Assembly: GCA_965206615.1 (NCBI GenBank)
Contig: CBDBKI010000005.1
Location: 1,984,001-2,048,000, forward strand
Length of the DNA: 64,000 nt
Reading direction: 5' to 3'
Source: VXNE01 sp965206615
Lineage (GTDB): Bacteria > Pseudomonadota > Gammaproteobacteria > Pseudomonadales > Azotimanducaceae
Positions within the stretch are counted from its first letter, which is position 1. Every line of letters begins with the position of its first letter. A model generated the notes under the pieces. The model was not told the DNA's origin. It saw nothing but the letters and a program-made list of their open reading frames with translations, and ran no database searches. Positions 52,440 through 62,822 of this stretch are shown here, in pieces. Made by a program: the position numbers and the translations under genes.

Positions 52440-54008
52440 ATGACCCAGCACTACACCGAACACTGGCAAGTCCGGAAGCCCGCCGTGCGCGGCGACCGGG
52501 GCGTGGTGGCCACCCAGCACTACCTCGCCTCCGAAGCGGGCGCGCAGGTGCTGCGCGACGGCGGCAACGCTGTGGACGCCGCGCTGACCGCCGGACTCGC
52601 GATCGGCACCGTCGAACCGTGGATGAGCGGGATCGGCGGCGGCGGTTACATGACCGTCTGCCTGGCCCGGGAGAATGCCGTCCGCGTCGTCGAGTTCGGC
52701 ATGCGGGCGCCCCTCGAAGCGAGACCCGAGGACTACCCCCTTGCGCACGGGACGACCGGTGCGGACACCTTCAACTGGCCGGCCGTGGTGGACGACGCGA
52801 ACGTCGAAGGGCCGCTCGCGGTCGCGACGCCCGGCTACGTCCAGGGCGTGGCGCTGGCGCTCGAGACCTTCGGGACGCTGTCCTGGGAGGAAGCCATCGA
52901 GCCCGCCTGCCGTCTCGCGGAGGCGGGCCTGCCGCTCGACTGGTACGCGGCGTACCGGGTCGCGTCCCATGCGCGTCACCTCGCGCGTTTCGACGAGACG
53001 CGGCGGGTCTATCTCCCGGACGGGCTGCCGCGCACGGCGCCGACGGACGGCTCCGTCGCGAGGTTTCCCCTCGGCAACCTCGCCTCGACCTATCGACGGT
53101 TGCAGGCCCAGGGTCCGCAGGATTACTACCGCGGCGCTCTCGCGCGGGACATCGCGGCGGACCTCGCGGCGGTCGGCTCACGGATCGGGCTCGCGGACCT
53201 CGAGGACTACAGCGCCAGTCTGGCGGAGCCGCTGGAACGCCGTTACCGGGACGCGCGTGTCGCGGCGCCCGGGCACATGACTGCCGGTCCGAGCCTGATG
53301 CACGCCCTCTCCCTGGTCGAGGACCACGGGTTCCACGGCGCCGCGCCGGACCTCGACGCGACGGTGGCCTACATCGAGGCGCTGCGCAGGGTCTACGACT
53401 TCCGCATCGAGCACATCGGCGAAGGCGGGGAGGGCGTGTTGCCGACGCACACGAGCCATCTCTGCGTCGCCGACGCCGAGGGCAATCTCGTCTCGCTCAC
53501 CCAGACGGTCATGTCCGCGTTCGGTGCACGGATCATGCTGCCGCGGACCGGGATTCTCATGAACAACGGCATGATGTGGTTCGACCCGCGGCCGGGGCGG
53601 CCCAACTCGGTGGCCGGCGGGCGGCGCCCCCTGTGCAACATGTTGCCGACGATCGTCCGGCGGGACGACGGCTCGGCCTTCGCGCTGGGAGCGTCCGGGG
53701 GCCGGAAGATCCTCGCGTCGGTGTTCCAGCTCGTCTCCTTTGTCCTCGACTATGGCATGGACCTTGACGAGGCCGTGCACTGCGCCCGTATCGATGTGTC
53801 TGGCAACGAGGAGGTCGGCGTGATGGCGCACATGGCGGAAGACACCGTCGCGGCCATCACGGGACGCTATCCGAGCGCGCGCGTGTTCCCGAACGGCGTG
53901 AGCCCCAACCTGTTCGCGTGCCCCCAGATCGTCCTGCGCGAAGCGGACGGGGCACTGTCGGGCGGTGCGTTCGTGGCGTCGCCGCATGCGCGGGTAGTGG
54001 CGGCCTGA
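52440..54008 (+). CDS. ggt: Gamma-glutamyltransferase family protein
   Basis: 522 residues, ATG at 52440. N-terminal GVVATQHYLASEAGAQVLRD and GGNAVDAALTAGLAIGTVEP are classic for the family, as are MSGIGGGGYMTV and the self-processing motif THTSHLCVADAEGN, whose first Thr of TSH is the N-terminal nucleophile after autocleavage. No signal peptide is visible, unlike periplasmic Ggt, so this is a cytoplasmic or acylase-like member; substrates may be glutathione, gamma-glutamyl peptides or other amides. It lies 67 bases upstream of the carboxylesterase. Confidence 0.87.
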   Translation: MTQHYTEHWQVRKPAVRGDRGVVATQHYLASEAGAQVLRDGGNAVDAALTAGLAIGTVEPWMSGIGGGGYMTVCLARENAVRVVEFGMRAPLEARPEDYPLAHGTTGADTFNWPAVVDDANVEGPLAVATPGYVQGVALALETFGTLSWEEAIEPACRLAEAGLPLDWYAAYRVASHARHLARFDETRRVYLPDGLPRTAPTDGSVARFPLGNLASTYRRLQAQGPQDYYRGALARDIAADLAAVGSRIGLADLEDYSASLAEPLERRYRDARVAAPGHMTAGPSLMHALSLVEDHGFHGAAPDLDATVAYIEALRRVYDFRIEHIGEGGEGVLPTHTSHLCVADAEGNLVSLTQTVMSAFGARIMLPRTGILMNNGMMWFDPRPGRPNSVAGGRRPLCNMLPTIVRRDDGSAFALGASGGRKILASVFQLVSFVLDYGMDLDEAVHCARIDVSGNEEVGVMAHMAEDTVAAITGRYPSARVFPNGVSPNLFACPQIVLREADGALSGGAFVASPHARVVAA

Positions 54009-54074
54009 CAGCCGGGGCCCGTCGCGTCCGGCGGGTCGCAGCGTCCATAATGGCGAATCGCTCGAGGAACGCCC

Positions 54075-55880
54075 ATGAAGAAGCTCATCCGCGTCCTGCT
54101 CATCGTGCTGGCCGTGGTCATTGCGCTGGCCGCCGTCGCCGGGGGCACCGCCTGGTGGTACGTCGCGCGCATCTTCGAGGAACCACCTTTGCCGGTCGTC
54201 GCCGCGCAGACGCAGCGCAGTGTTCAAGGGGGCGACATCGCGGGCTATGTGGACCGTGCCGACACCTACGCGTGGCTCGGCATTCCCTTTGCCGCGCCGC
54301 CGGTGGGCGACCTGCGCTGGCGGGCGCCGCGGCCGCCGGACGCCTGGACGGACGTGCGGGAAACCCTGGTACGGGGACCGCAGTGTCCACAGAGGCAGCT
54401 CCTGGCCGGTGGCGGGGTCGCCGGCGATGAGGATTGCCTGTACCTGAACGTCTGGTCCCCGGCGGCAGTCGCCGACTCGGATCGCCGGGTTCCGGTGATG
54501 TTCTGGATACACGGCGGCGGGAATCACATTGGCGAGGGAGGCTCGCCGCTCTACAACGGGGCCAATCTCGCGGGCACCCACGATGTCGTGGTGGTGTCCT
54601 TCAACTACCGGCTCGGCCCGCTCGGCTGGCTGCGGCATCCGGCGCTGCGTGGCGGCGAGGATGCGGCGGACGACTCGGGCAACTACGGCGTGCTAGACAT
54701 CATCCATGCCCTGCACTGGGTCCAGTCGAACGTCGAGACGTTTGGCGGCGATCCGGACAACGTCACGATCTTCGGCGAGTCGGCCGGCGGCTGGAACGTC
54801 GTGGCCATGATGGTCTCGCCGCTTGCGGCGGGGCTCTACCACAAGGCGATCGTGCAGAGCGGGGGGCTGCGGCTCGTTCCGGTGGCGGAAGCCGAGGAGT
54901 ACGCGGTGGGCGACACGACGAGTTCCCGTGACCTGGTCGACAACCTCCTGATTGCCGACGATCTGAACCTGGATCGGGATGCGGCCAGGGGACGGCAGGC
55001 GGCCATGTCCGATGCCGAACTCGCCGCGTATCTCCGTTCGAAGACGGCTTCGGAGATCCTCGCCGCCCAGGGTGGCGGGGGTTTGGGCGGCACGCCGACG
55101 CTCCTCGGCGACGGGCACGTGCTGCCCGCCGACCTGCGGACCGAGGCGCTCCTTGCCGAAGGGCGCTACAACGTCACCCCGGTGATACTCGGCACCAACC
55201 GCGACGAAATGAAGCTCTTCGCGTCATTGTCCGGGCAGGCAACGGAGCGGCTGTTCGGGGTGCTGCCCTACCGCATTCGGGACCCGAAGCGTCACGACCG
55301 GGACACCGGATACGGCAGCGACGCCTGGAAGGTGCGCGGCGTCGACAGCCTGGCCGCGCCGCTACGCGACTCGCAGGGGCCGACCGTGTTCGCCTACCGA
55401 TTCGACTGGGACGCGATGCGTACCGTCGGCACCCTCGACCTGGGGCGCCTGGTCGGGGCCGCCCATGCGCTGGAGATTCCCTTCGTGTTCGGCAACCTGG
55501 ATTTCCTCGACCGGCTGGCCTTCGTGGACGACGACGACGTGCCCGAGCGCGACGCCCTGTCACGGTCGATGATGTCGTACTGGGCGGAGTTCGCGTGGAC
55601 CGGTACCCCGGGCCGGGGGCGTGGCGGGGACCAGCTCGCCTGGACCCCGTGGGAGAACGGCGCCGACACGCCTCGGCTACTGGTGTTCGATACCCCGAGC
55701 GACGGCGGCATCCGCATGTCGGCCTTCCTGCTCACGATGGACGACCTGCGGGAGCGCCTGCTCGCGGACACGAGCTTCGACAGCCTCGAGGAACACTGTG
55801 CGATGTACCGGCAGACATTCCGCTTCGAGGACTTCGTGCCGGCGGAGTACGACGCGCTGGGGGGCGGTGGGTGCCCGTAA
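54075..55880 (+). CDS. Type-B carboxylesterase, membrane-anchored or secreted
   Basis: 601 residues. An N-terminal hydrophobic helix (VLLIVLAVVIALAAVAGG) either anchors it or is a signal peptide. The family motif DEDCLYLNVWSPA, the oxyanion hole region VMFWIHGGGNHIGEG, and the nucleophile motif TIFGESAGGWN (S236) are clear. The remaining triad members should be the glutamate or aspartate in GTNRDEMKL and the histidine in GAAHALEIPFVFG. It hydrolyses esters in the periplasm. The start at 54075 is supported by GAGGAACGCCC. Confidence 0.9.
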   Translation: MKKLIRVLLIVLAVVIALAAVAGGTAWWYVARIFEEPPLPVVAAQTQRSVQGGDIAGYVDRADTYAWLGIPFAAPPVGDLRWRAPRPPDAWTDVRETLVRGPQCPQRQLLAGGGVAGDEDCLYLNVWSPAAVADSDRRVPVMFWIHGGGNHIGEGGSPLYNGANLAGTHDVVVVSFNYRLGPLGWLRHPALRGGEDAADDSGNYGVLDIIHALHWVQSNVETFGGDPDNVTIFGESAGGWNVVAMMVSPLAAGLYHKAIVQSGGLRLVPVAEAEEYAVGDTTSSRDLVDNLLIADDLNLDRDAARGRQAAMSDAELAAYLRSKTASEILAAQGGGGLGGTPTLLGDGHVLPADLRTEALLAEGRYNVTPVILGTNRDEMKLFASLSGQATERLFGVLPYRIRDPKRHDRDTGYGSDAWKVRGVDSLAAPLRDSQGPTVFAYRFDWDAMRTVGTLDLGRLVGAAHALEIPFVFGNLDFLDRLAFVDDDDVPERDALSRSMMSYWAEFAWTGTPGRGRGGDQLAWTPWENGADTPRLLVFDTPSDGGIRMSAFLLTMDDLRERLLADTSFDSLEEHCAMYRQTFRFEDFVPAEYDALGGGGCP

Positions 55881-55960
55881 GCCCGGGTTCGCCGAACGGC
55901 GGAAGTTGCAGTCGGGTTTCGCCATCCCGGACGGCTACCTCCTTACCGCCGTGTCCGGTC

Positions 55961-58696
55961 TCATGCGGCGGTCACCGGGCGGGCCGCGGCGGTCTCGATG
56001 GCCCTCGCGATCCAGCCGAGCAGCTCTCCCACCGGAACGATTCCTTCGTCTCCCCGGTCGTCCGACAGGATGCCGACCAGCCCGTGGGGCGGCGGGTCCG
56101 CATCCTCGACGAAGTCGGCACCCGTCACGAACGCGAGGGCGGACTCGGCGTCTCCGGGCTCGTCGTCGCCGCGTAGCGCCGCGATGGCGTCCACGGCCAG
56201 ACAGGCGGCCGCGACGGCCGGTGCCATGGCCTCCTCGGGGAAGCCGCCGCCTTCGAGCAGCGTCGCCGCCTGGAACTTGCGCCGCGCCCTCTCGGCGAGC
56301 GCTTCGGCACGCCGTGTGCGATGGTTGGTGGCTTCGTCGTCCGAATCGGGCGTGGGATAGACATCGCGCAGCCCTTCCGCCGGGAAGGAAACCAGACCGG
56401 TCCGGGCCAGACGCAGCATGGCCTCGTAGGCGGCTGGGTCGACCACGCTCACCTGCAGGCCCGATGCCTCTGCGAGCCGGCGTTCCTCCTCGGCGGCCCG
56501 CTCCGGCGGCAGGACCATGACCACGAGCACGCCGTCGTGTCCCTCCCGCGTGAAAATGTGGTGCAAGGCCGGTCCGTGTTCGGCCACCAGTTCCTCCCGC
56601 AGCAGGTCGATGGCCGCGGGTTCCTCCTCGATCACCCTCGTCCGGTCGTGCAGCACGCTGTCCAGACGTTCGAGAAAGGCGGCGCGGGAGTTGGGCATCT
56701 TGATGTCGGCCGCGTCCCCGCGCCCGTCGAGCACTTTGTCGGAGAGGGCGCGCTTCTGGTCGAGCAGCGCCAGCATGCGATGCTCGATCGTGTCTTCGGT
56801 GACCAGGTTGATTACCGTGACCGACCGCGTCTGCAATTTGCGCCACGCCCGGGCGACCCGTTGTTCCAGGCGGGCGGGATTCCAGGGCAAGTCCAGGTTG
56901 ATAACGGTGTCTGCAGCCTGCAGGTTGAGTCCGACGCCGCCGGATTCCGACGACAGGAAAAGCCGGCAATCCGGGTCCTCGCGGAACCGGCGAATCTCGG
57001 CGCGGCGGCGGTGCTGCGGAACGTCGCCCGTGTGCCACGCGAACTCCAGTCCGGCGCGGCCCGCGAATTCGCGCACGAGCGAGAGCATCCGTACCCACTC
57101 GGAAAAGACGATGATCTTGCGGTCCGGATCGTCGAGGAGATCGGGGACCAGGCGCTCGAACTCGTCCATCTTGGGACAGGCGTGGGGCTTGTCCTCCAGG
57201 ATGTACGGGGTGTCGCAGACCATGCGCATGCAGGCCAGATAGCGCTGGAGCTTCTCGAACTCTTCCCTGGTCAGGGGCCGGTGGTGGGCCATGGCGGCAA
57301 GCCGGGCGGCCAACTGTTCGTAGTCCTGATAGAAGCGCCGCTGCTCCTCGGTCATGGCGACGAAGAAGGTCTTGGTAGTGCGCCCCGGCAATTCGCTCTC
57401 CACGTCGTCCTTGCGCCGCCGCAGCATCACCGGCGCGATGCGCGCGGCCAGTCTGTCGAGATTCCGGTAGCCGACAGGGCGGCCCCGGTCGTCGAGTTCG
57501 TAGTACTCCCGGTTGAAACGGAACAGCGGCCCGAGCAGTTCCGGGTGCACGAACTGCAGGATGGAGTAGAGTTCGTCGATCCGGTTCTCGAGGGGCGTGC
57601 CGGTCAACACGAACGCGTAGCGGCTCTCGAGCTTCTTGATCGCCGCGGCGGTTTTGGTGTGCAGGTTCTTGATGCGCTGCGCCTCGTCCAGGATCACCAC
57701 GTCCGGACGCAATACCGCGTTCAGTGCGTCGCCGTCCATGCGTATCTGTTCGTAGTTGCACAGCGTGAAGAACGAGGGCTTCTCGTACAGGCGCAGGCGC
57801 GCATGGCGGTTGCCGTACACGATGGTCGCGGACAGCCGGGAGAACATCCGAATCTGTTCGTCCCACTCGGCCTTCAGCGATGCCGGCGAGACCACCAGCA
57901 CCCGCTCGATGCCGCGCAGTTCGCGCAGCAGCGCGCAGGCGGCGATGGCCTGCACGGTCTTGCCGAGCCCCATGTCGTCGGCGAGCAGTCCGCGCTCGCC
58001 GAACGCGAGGTGCAGCACGCCATCGACCTGGTACGGCAACAGCGGACGCTTCAGCAAGTCGTCGATGGAACGGGTACCGTTTTGGAGTTCCGCTTCGACA
58101 GCCTTGCGGTCGCGGTCGCGCCGGCGCTCGGCCTCGCGGGCGTCCAGCCAGTGGTCCAGCCGGAAGGAGACGCGCAGGCAGGCCGCGTGGTCGTCCGTCA
58201 ACCGCCGCAGTGCGCCGAGCGCCTTGCGCGAGCCGCGCCGGAGGCCGGCGCAATGGCGTTGCACTTCCCGGACCAGGGTGGGATGGGCGGCCGCAATGGC
58301 ATCCGGGGCGGTCATGCGCGGCGCCTGTTCGCCGACCTCGTCGAGATATATCTCGATGCGGGCGCTCGACGCCGGCCGCCGGGGGCGGGCGCGCCGCACG
58401 ACCCCTTCGACGTGCTTGCACGTGCCGAGGCCGTTAGCGCTGAAATCCCGGCACTCGCAGGAGTTGACGCGCTCCGCCAGGGACCGCAGTTCCACCGTGT
58501 ACTCGCTCCCGGTAGAGGAGGTGACCCGGTAGTCGCAGAAGGGTGTTCCGGCGGCGTCGAGCGCGGCCACCGAGTCGATCTCCGTGCGCCCTCTCCACTG
58601 CCGCCGCCTGATCTCGTCCGCGTCGGTGGATAGCCATCCCTGGAACGTCGGGACTTCGGGGCGGCGCTTCCCCGCCGGCTTGGTGCTCCTGGCCAT
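55961..58696 (-). CDS. SWIM-domain SNF2 family helicase
   Basis: 911 residues, ATG at 58696 after GGGGAGAG. An N-terminal SWIM zinc finger is at residues 80-95 (C80, C82, C93, H95). The SNF2 core starts near 215 with LLPYQVDGVLHLAFGERG and Walker A DMGLGKT at 241-247, then ILDEAQRIKN (DEAQ box), LTGTPLENRIDELYSI, and the second RecA domain with IVFSEWVRML, LSSESGGVGLNLQAADTVIN and QRVARAWRKLQTRSV. The family remodels nucleic acid-protein complexes; the C-terminal 200 residues have no known domain. It is transcribed opposite to the Rieske gene. Confidence 0.92.
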   Translation of the reverse strand: MARSTKPAGKRRPEVPTFQGWLSTDADEIRRRQWRGRTEIDSVAALDAAGTPFCDYRVTSSTGSEYTVELRSLAERVNSCECRDFSANGLGTCKHVEGVVRRARPRRPASSARIEIYLDEVGEQAPRMTAPDAIAAAHPTLVREVQRHCAGLRRGSRKALGALRRLTDDHAACLRVSFRLDHWLDAREAERRRDRDRKAVEAELQNGTRSIDDLLKRPLLPYQVDGVLHLAFGERGLLADDMGLGKTVQAIAACALLRELRGIERVLVVSPASLKAEWDEQIRMFSRLSATIVYGNRHARLRLYEKPSFFTLCNYEQIRMDGDALNAVLRPDVVILDEAQRIKNLHTKTAAAIKKLESRYAFVLTGTPLENRIDELYSILQFVHPELLGPLFRFNREYYELDDRGRPVGYRNLDRLAARIAPVMLRRRKDDVESELPGRTTKTFFVAMTEEQRRFYQDYEQLAARLAAMAHHRPLTREEFEKLQRYLACMRMVCDTPYILEDKPHACPKMDEFERLVPDLLDDPDRKIIVFSEWVRMLSLVREFAGRAGLEFAWHTGDVPQHRRRAEIRRFREDPDCRLFLSSESGGVGLNLQAADTVINLDLPWNPARLEQRVARAWRKLQTRSVTVINLVTEDTIEHRMLALLDQKRALSDKVLDGRGDAADIKMPNSRAAFLERLDSVLHDRTRVIEEEPAAIDLLREELVAEHGPALHHIFTREGHDGVLVVMVLPPERAAEEERRLAEASGLQVSVVDPAAYEAMLRLARTGLVSFPAEGLRDVYPTPDSDDEATNHRTRRAEALAERARRKFQAATLLEGGGFPEEAMAPAVAAACLAVDAIAALRGDDEPGDAESALAFVTGADFVEDADPPPHGLVGILSDDRGDEGIVPVGELLGWIARAIETAAARPVTAA

Positions 58697-58919
58697 TCGG
58701 CGTCTCTCCCCTTCGGCAGCTCATGACAAGGTGCGATTGTACGGCAGCGGGTCGCTGGTCCTCCCCGGACCGGCTGTCAGACCTTCGGCCGGCGCGTCGG
58801 TCGCGTCGGTCGCTGTGGACGATCGACTGGCGCTCGCTTACGCTCCGTGGGAGCGATTGCGCCGGGGGGTGAACGGGCGTTGCCGGCGGGTCGCACGGAC
58901 CGGTCGATGGAGGTCACGC

Positions 58920-60251
58920 ATGCTGACGGCACAAGAGAACGCAACCCTCGCGCAGACGGGCCCGGGAACGCCTATGGGCGACGTCTTTCGCTCGTACTGG
59001 ATGCCGGCGCTGCTCTCGCGCGAGCTGCCGGCGCCGGATTGCCCGCCGCTGCGCGTCAAGCTGCTCGGCGAGGACTTCGTGGCCTTTCGCGACACCCGGG
59101 GGCAGGTCGGCATCGTTGAACCGGCGTGTCCGCATCGCGGCGCAAACCTGTTCTTCGGTCGCGTCGAGGAATGCGGCCTGCGCTGCGCGTACCACGGCTG
59201 GAAGTTCGACGTGCGCGGACAGTGCCTCGAAATTCCGACGCTGCCCGACGACATCGCGGAACGGGTGAAGCCGCAGGCGGCCATCCGCGCGCTCGAGGTG
59301 CGCGAGTTCGGCGACGTGGTCTGGGCGTGGATGGGCGAGGGCGAGGCGCCGGAATTGCCGCAGTTCGAGTTCGCGACGCTACCCCCGGAACACCGCTTCG
59401 TCTCCAAGAAGTTCCAGCAGTGCAACTGGGCGCAGGCGTGCGAAGGCGGCCTCGACACGGCCCATTTCTCCTATCTGCACGCGGGCATGCGGGGTGGAGA
59501 GAAGGTCGGTCTGCACGAGGTCGGAGTCGTTCCGCGTCGGGTCGACGGAGACAACGAGCCGGCGTCGCTGGCGCGTTTCCGCTGGATGATCGAGGACGGC
59601 CGCCCGGAGTTCACCGCGCTCGAGCACCCCGCCGGACTGCTCCTGTGCGCGGCGCGCGAGGCGGACGACGGCGCGCGCTACTGGCGCATGACGCAGTTCC
59701 TCATGCCCAACCACTCCCTGGCTCCGGGCAACTTTCCGGAGGACAACAACCTTGGCAACACCTGGGTGCCGGTGGACGACGAATCCTGCTGGATCTTCTG
59801 CTACTGCTGGAACCCGGACCGACCGCTGACGGAACGGGAGGTGGACCGCCTCGCCAAAGGGTCGGGCATCTTCGCGGAGGTCGACGAGCACTACCTGCCG
59901 GTACGTCGCCGCGAGAACGACTACCTCATGGACCGCTCGCTGCAGCGGGAACGGAGCTTCACGGGCATCGTCGGCATCTCGGAACAGGACCAGGCCATCG
60001 CCGACAGCCAGGGGCGCATCGCGGACCGCACGCGGGAACTGCTCGGGCAGACGGACCTCGGCTTGGTCCGCTTCCGTCAACTAGCGTTCCAGGCAGTGGC
60101 TGACCGGGCCGGCGGGGCGACCCCCAAGGGGGCGGACGCGCCGAACGCGTACCACGTCCGGTCGGGGGACGCGATGGGCGAGCCGGGAGCCGCGCTGCGC
60201 GACGTCATCGACGGGCGCTTCGGGGTGATGTCGGGACTGGCAGCCGGTTAG
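58920..60251 (+). CDS. Rieske [2Fe-2S] aromatic-ring oxygenase, phthalate-dioxygenase-like
   Basis: 443 residues from the ATG at 58920 with GGAGG upstream. The Rieske cluster ligands are C70 and H72 (CPHRGANLFFG) and C89 and H92 (CAYHGW). The mononuclear iron site is in EGGLDTAHFSYLHAG. It hydroxylates or demethylates an aromatic substrate and needs a reductase that is not in the window. The final TAG overlaps the convergent methyltransferase stop by three bases (TTAG). A substrate-binding protein and a cache protein lie beyond the methyltransferase. Confidence 0.9.
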   Translation: MLTAQENATLAQTGPGTPMGDVFRSYWMPALLSRELPAPDCPPLRVKLLGEDFVAFRDTRGQVGIVEPACPHRGANLFFGRVEECGLRCAYHGWKFDVRGQCLEIPTLPDDIAERVKPQAAIRALEVREFGDVVWAWMGEGEAPELPQFEFATLPPEHRFVSKKFQQCNWAQACEGGLDTAHFSYLHAGMRGGEKVGLHEVGVVPRRVDGDNEPASLARFRWMIEDGRPEFTALEHPAGLLLCAAREADDGARYWRMTQFLMPNHSLAPGNFPEDNNLGNTWVPVDDESCWIFCYCWNPDRPLTEREVDRLAKGSGIFAEVDEHYLPVRRRENDYLMDRSLQRERSFTGIVGISEQDQAIADSQGRIADRTRELLGQTDLGLVRFRQLAFQAVADRAGGATPKGADAPNAYHVRSGDAMGEPGAALRDVIDGRFGVMSGLAAG

Positions 60252-61324
60252 GGCCTGATGTCGTAGAAGGCGTTCATCGCGTTGCCGTACTCGAGGACCT
60301 CGAAGCGGGAGAACCCGGCGTCACTCGCCATGCCGCGCGCCACTTCCTGGTTGAAGCCGAGGGTGCCGAGGCCGGCGCCGTCCGGCGCGGACATCCCCGA
60401 CGACATGCACACGGTGACCGAAAAGCCGTAGAGCAGTGCGGCCATGGGATGTTCGGCGAGGTTCTGCTCGAATGTCGGGAAACTGCGGATGTCCGAACAG
60501 AGCCACACGCCGCTGTCCTTCAGGGAGGTGCGGATGTCGCGGATCAGGCGCGCGGGGTGCGTCGTGTCGTGGACGACGTCGAAGGTGGTGACCAGGTCGA
60601 ATGCGGGAGCCTCCGGCATGGGCTCGGCCGACGGGTCGACCAGGCGCACGTTCTCCACGCCGCTGGCGGCCAGGTTCCGGCGCGCGTTGCCGAGGGCGTG
60701 CGTCGAGGTGTCGTAGCCCGTGAACGTCGACGCGGGAAACGCCGCGGCCATCGCCAGCAGCGCCGTGCCGGAACCGCAGCCGACGTCCGCCACGGCCGCG
60801 CCCGCCTCGAGCTTGCCGACGATGCCGTCGATCTCCGGGAGCAGCTTGGGAACGAGCTCTCTGCGCTGCAGATGGGCATTCATGCGCTCGATGCCGCACG
60901 CGCAGGCCGCGCCATGGTCGTCGTAGGTCAGTCCGAGACCCGTGCGGAACGCGTCCGGAAGACGGGGCAGCGAGGGATAGGTGGCTGTCACGGCGCCGAA
61001 ACCGCTCGCGAAGAAGAACGCGTGGCCTTCCTCGGCGAGCACGATCTTCGCCTCGGGGCTGAGGCCGAAGCGTCCCTCCGCGTACTCGACCTGGCCGACG
61101 CAGGCCTGGTGTCGAAGCCATTCGCGCAGCCAGCGTTCGTGCAGCCCGGTATGCGTGCCGAGCTCGTCGCTGTTGACCGGGCCGATGTCGGCGAGGGCGC
61201 GGTAGAGACCGAGTCGGTCGCCGAGTGCCGACAGGGAGCAGTTGAACCCTGCCGCCACCTGGCTGCCGACGAGCTTGAGGAATCCCTCCAGCCGTTCCCG
61301 GTCGACTTCGCTGGTCTGACTCAT
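60248..61324 (-). CDS. Class I SAM-dependent methyltransferase with N-terminal winged-helix dimerisation domain
   Basis: 358 residues, ATG at 61324 with CGGAG upstream. The N-terminal 100 residues (GFNCSLSALGDRLGLYRALA, HTGLHERWLREWLRHQAC) are a dimerisation/winged-helix part. The SAM motif AAVADVGCGSGTALLAMAAA and later motifs FTGYDTSTHALGNARR and FDLVTTFDVVHDTTHP follow. The two parts resemble the Rv2258c-like rRNA/small-molecule methyltransferase group. The acceptor is unknown. It converges on the Rieske gene with overlapping stop codons. Confidence 0.88.
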   Translation of the reverse strand: MSQTSEVDRERLEGFLKLVGSQVAAGFNCSLSALGDRLGLYRALADIGPVNSDELGTHTGLHERWLREWLRHQACVGQVEYAEGRFGLSPEAKIVLAEEGHAFFFASGFGAVTATYPSLPRLPDAFRTGLGLTYDDHGAACACGIERMNAHLQRRELVPKLLPEIDGIVGKLEAGAAVADVGCGSGTALLAMAAAFPASTFTGYDTSTHALGNARRNLAASGVENVRLVDPSAEPMPEAPAFDLVTTFDVVHDTTHPARLIRDIRTSLKDSGVWLCSDIRSFPTFEQNLAEHPMAALLYGFSVTVCMSSGMSAPDGAGLGTLGFNQEVARGMASDAGFSRFEVLEYGNAMNAFYDIRP

Positions 61325-61562
61325 GCTGCATGCTCCGGTGGTTACCTGACTCGACGACGATAGCGCCCGCCGGCCGAACCCGCCAGTCGGCGGCCGGTGG
61401 GCGTCCGAGAGCGGGATGGAGCGCGCCGATTTCCCGCCGCGGGCCGGCGAGGTTGCGGGCGCCGGCGCTGTTGGCGCCGGCGCCTGCCTCATGTGCCCTC
61501 GTTCCTTGGGTTGCGCTGGGCTAAAGTAAACCGGGATACAAGAGCCGGGGGACACGCGACCG

Positions 61563-62822
61563 GTGCTCACACGCCGATCGATCATCGCAACCGGTCTGTC
61601 GGGCCTGGCAACCGGCCGGGTCCTCGGGGCGTCCGCTGCCCCCGGCGCCGGCGTCACCGACAGCGAGTTCCTGCTCGGCATGTCGGCCGCCTTCTCCGGT
61701 CCCTCGCGCGGCCTCGGCATCGAGTTGTACCGTGGCGCTACCGCGTACTTCGAGCACGTCAACGGCGAGGGCGGAGTCCGGGGGCGCCGGATCGCGCTCA
61801 AGACCTACGACGATGGCTATCAGCCCGACCCTTCGGTCAGGAACACCATGACGCTGATGCTCGAAGACGAGGTCTTCCTGCTGTTCGGCTACGTGGGGAC
61901 GCCAACCGTGACGCGCGTCCTGCCCATGCTGAAGAAGTTCCAGGATCGCGACATGTACCTGTTCTTCCCGTTCACGGGTGCACAGCCGCAGCGGCAACCG
62001 CCCTACGGGGAGTTCGCCTTCAACCTGCGGGCCTCGTATGCGCAGGAGACGGCGGGGCTAGTCGACAACTTCGTACGCGTGGGCCGGCGGCGCATCGCCG
62101 TTTTCTATCAGGCGGACGCGTATGGGCGGAGTGGCTGGGCGGGCGTGCGCGCGGCGCTCGGCAGGCACGGCGAGCGAATCGTGGGGGAGGCGAGCTATCG
62201 CCGGGGCACCCAGTTCACGGCAAGTATGCGTGCGCAGGTCGAGATCCTGAGGGCCGCCCAGCCCGACGCGGTGATCTGCATCGGCGCCTACGCCGCCTGC
62301 GCCGGGTTCGCGCGGGACGCCGTGGACCTGGGGCTGCGCGTGCCCATCGCCAACCTCTCCTTCGTCGGCAGCGAGAACCTCCTCAAGCTTCTGACCGAGG
62401 GCCGCGAGGACAGTCGGGAATACACGGAGCTGCTGGTCAACTCCCAGGTCGTGCCGAGCTACGAGGACGTCTCCATTCCCGCGGTGCGCGAGTATCGCGA
62501 GTTCATGGGACGCTACGATCCGGAGCCGTCGGGGGAGTTGGGGCTGGAACCCTACACGCCGTTCCCGCAGAGCTTCGTGAGTCTCGAGGGCTTCCTCGAT
62601 GCGAAGCTGATGGTCGAGGTGCTGTCGCGGTTGGAAGAACCGCCGACGCGGAGCGGTCTGGAGAGCGCGGTGTTCTCCGTACGAGACTTCGATCTCGGCA
62701 TCGACGAGCGGGTCTCGTTCGGACCGGAGCGCCGGCAGGGGCTGCAACAGGTGTACTACACCATCGTCGACGAGGGCCGTTTCGTAACCCTCGACGACTG
62801 GCACAGGAGGTTCTCTGTATGA
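61563..62822 (+). CDS. ABC-type branched-chain-amino-acid-like substrate-binding protein
   Basis: 419 residues from a GTG at 61563. The start LTRRSIIATGLSGLATGRVL contains a twin-arginine-like RRS followed by a hydrophobic stretch, consistent with export. Periplasmic-binding type I fold: FLLGMSAAFSGPSRGLGIEL, GGVRGRRIALKTYDDGYQPD, FGYVGTPTVTRVLPM and RIAVFYQADAYGRSG. No permease or ATPase gene is nearby; instead its TGA stop overlaps (ATGA) the start of a membrane cache-domain protein. It may therefore be a ligand-binding component of a signalling system rather than a transporter. Confidence 0.87.
   Translation: MLTRRSIIATGLSGLATGRVLGASAAPGAGVTDSEFLLGMSAAFSGPSRGLGIELYRGATAYFEHVNGEGGVRGRRIALKTYDDGYQPDPSVRNTMTLMLEDEVFLLFGYVGTPTVTRVLPMLKKFQDRDMYLFFPFTGAQPQRQPPYGEFAFNLRASYAQETAGLVDNFVRVGRRRIAVFYQADAYGRSGWAGVRAALGRHGERIVGEASYRRGTQFTASMRAQVEILRAAQPDAVICIGAYAACAGFARDAVDLGLRVPIANLSFVGSENLLKLLTEGREDSREYTELLVNSQVVPSYEDVSIPAVREYREFMGRYDPEPSGELGLEPYTPFPQSFVSLEGFLDAKLMVEVLSRLEEPPTRSGLESAVFSVRDFDLGIDERVSFGPERRQGLQQVYYTIVDEGRFVTLDDWHRRFSV

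Noticed and set aside
56321..58633. 770-codon plus-strand frame opposite the SNF2 helicase
   Set aside because: Shadow frame; the helicase motifs on the other strand are unambiguous.
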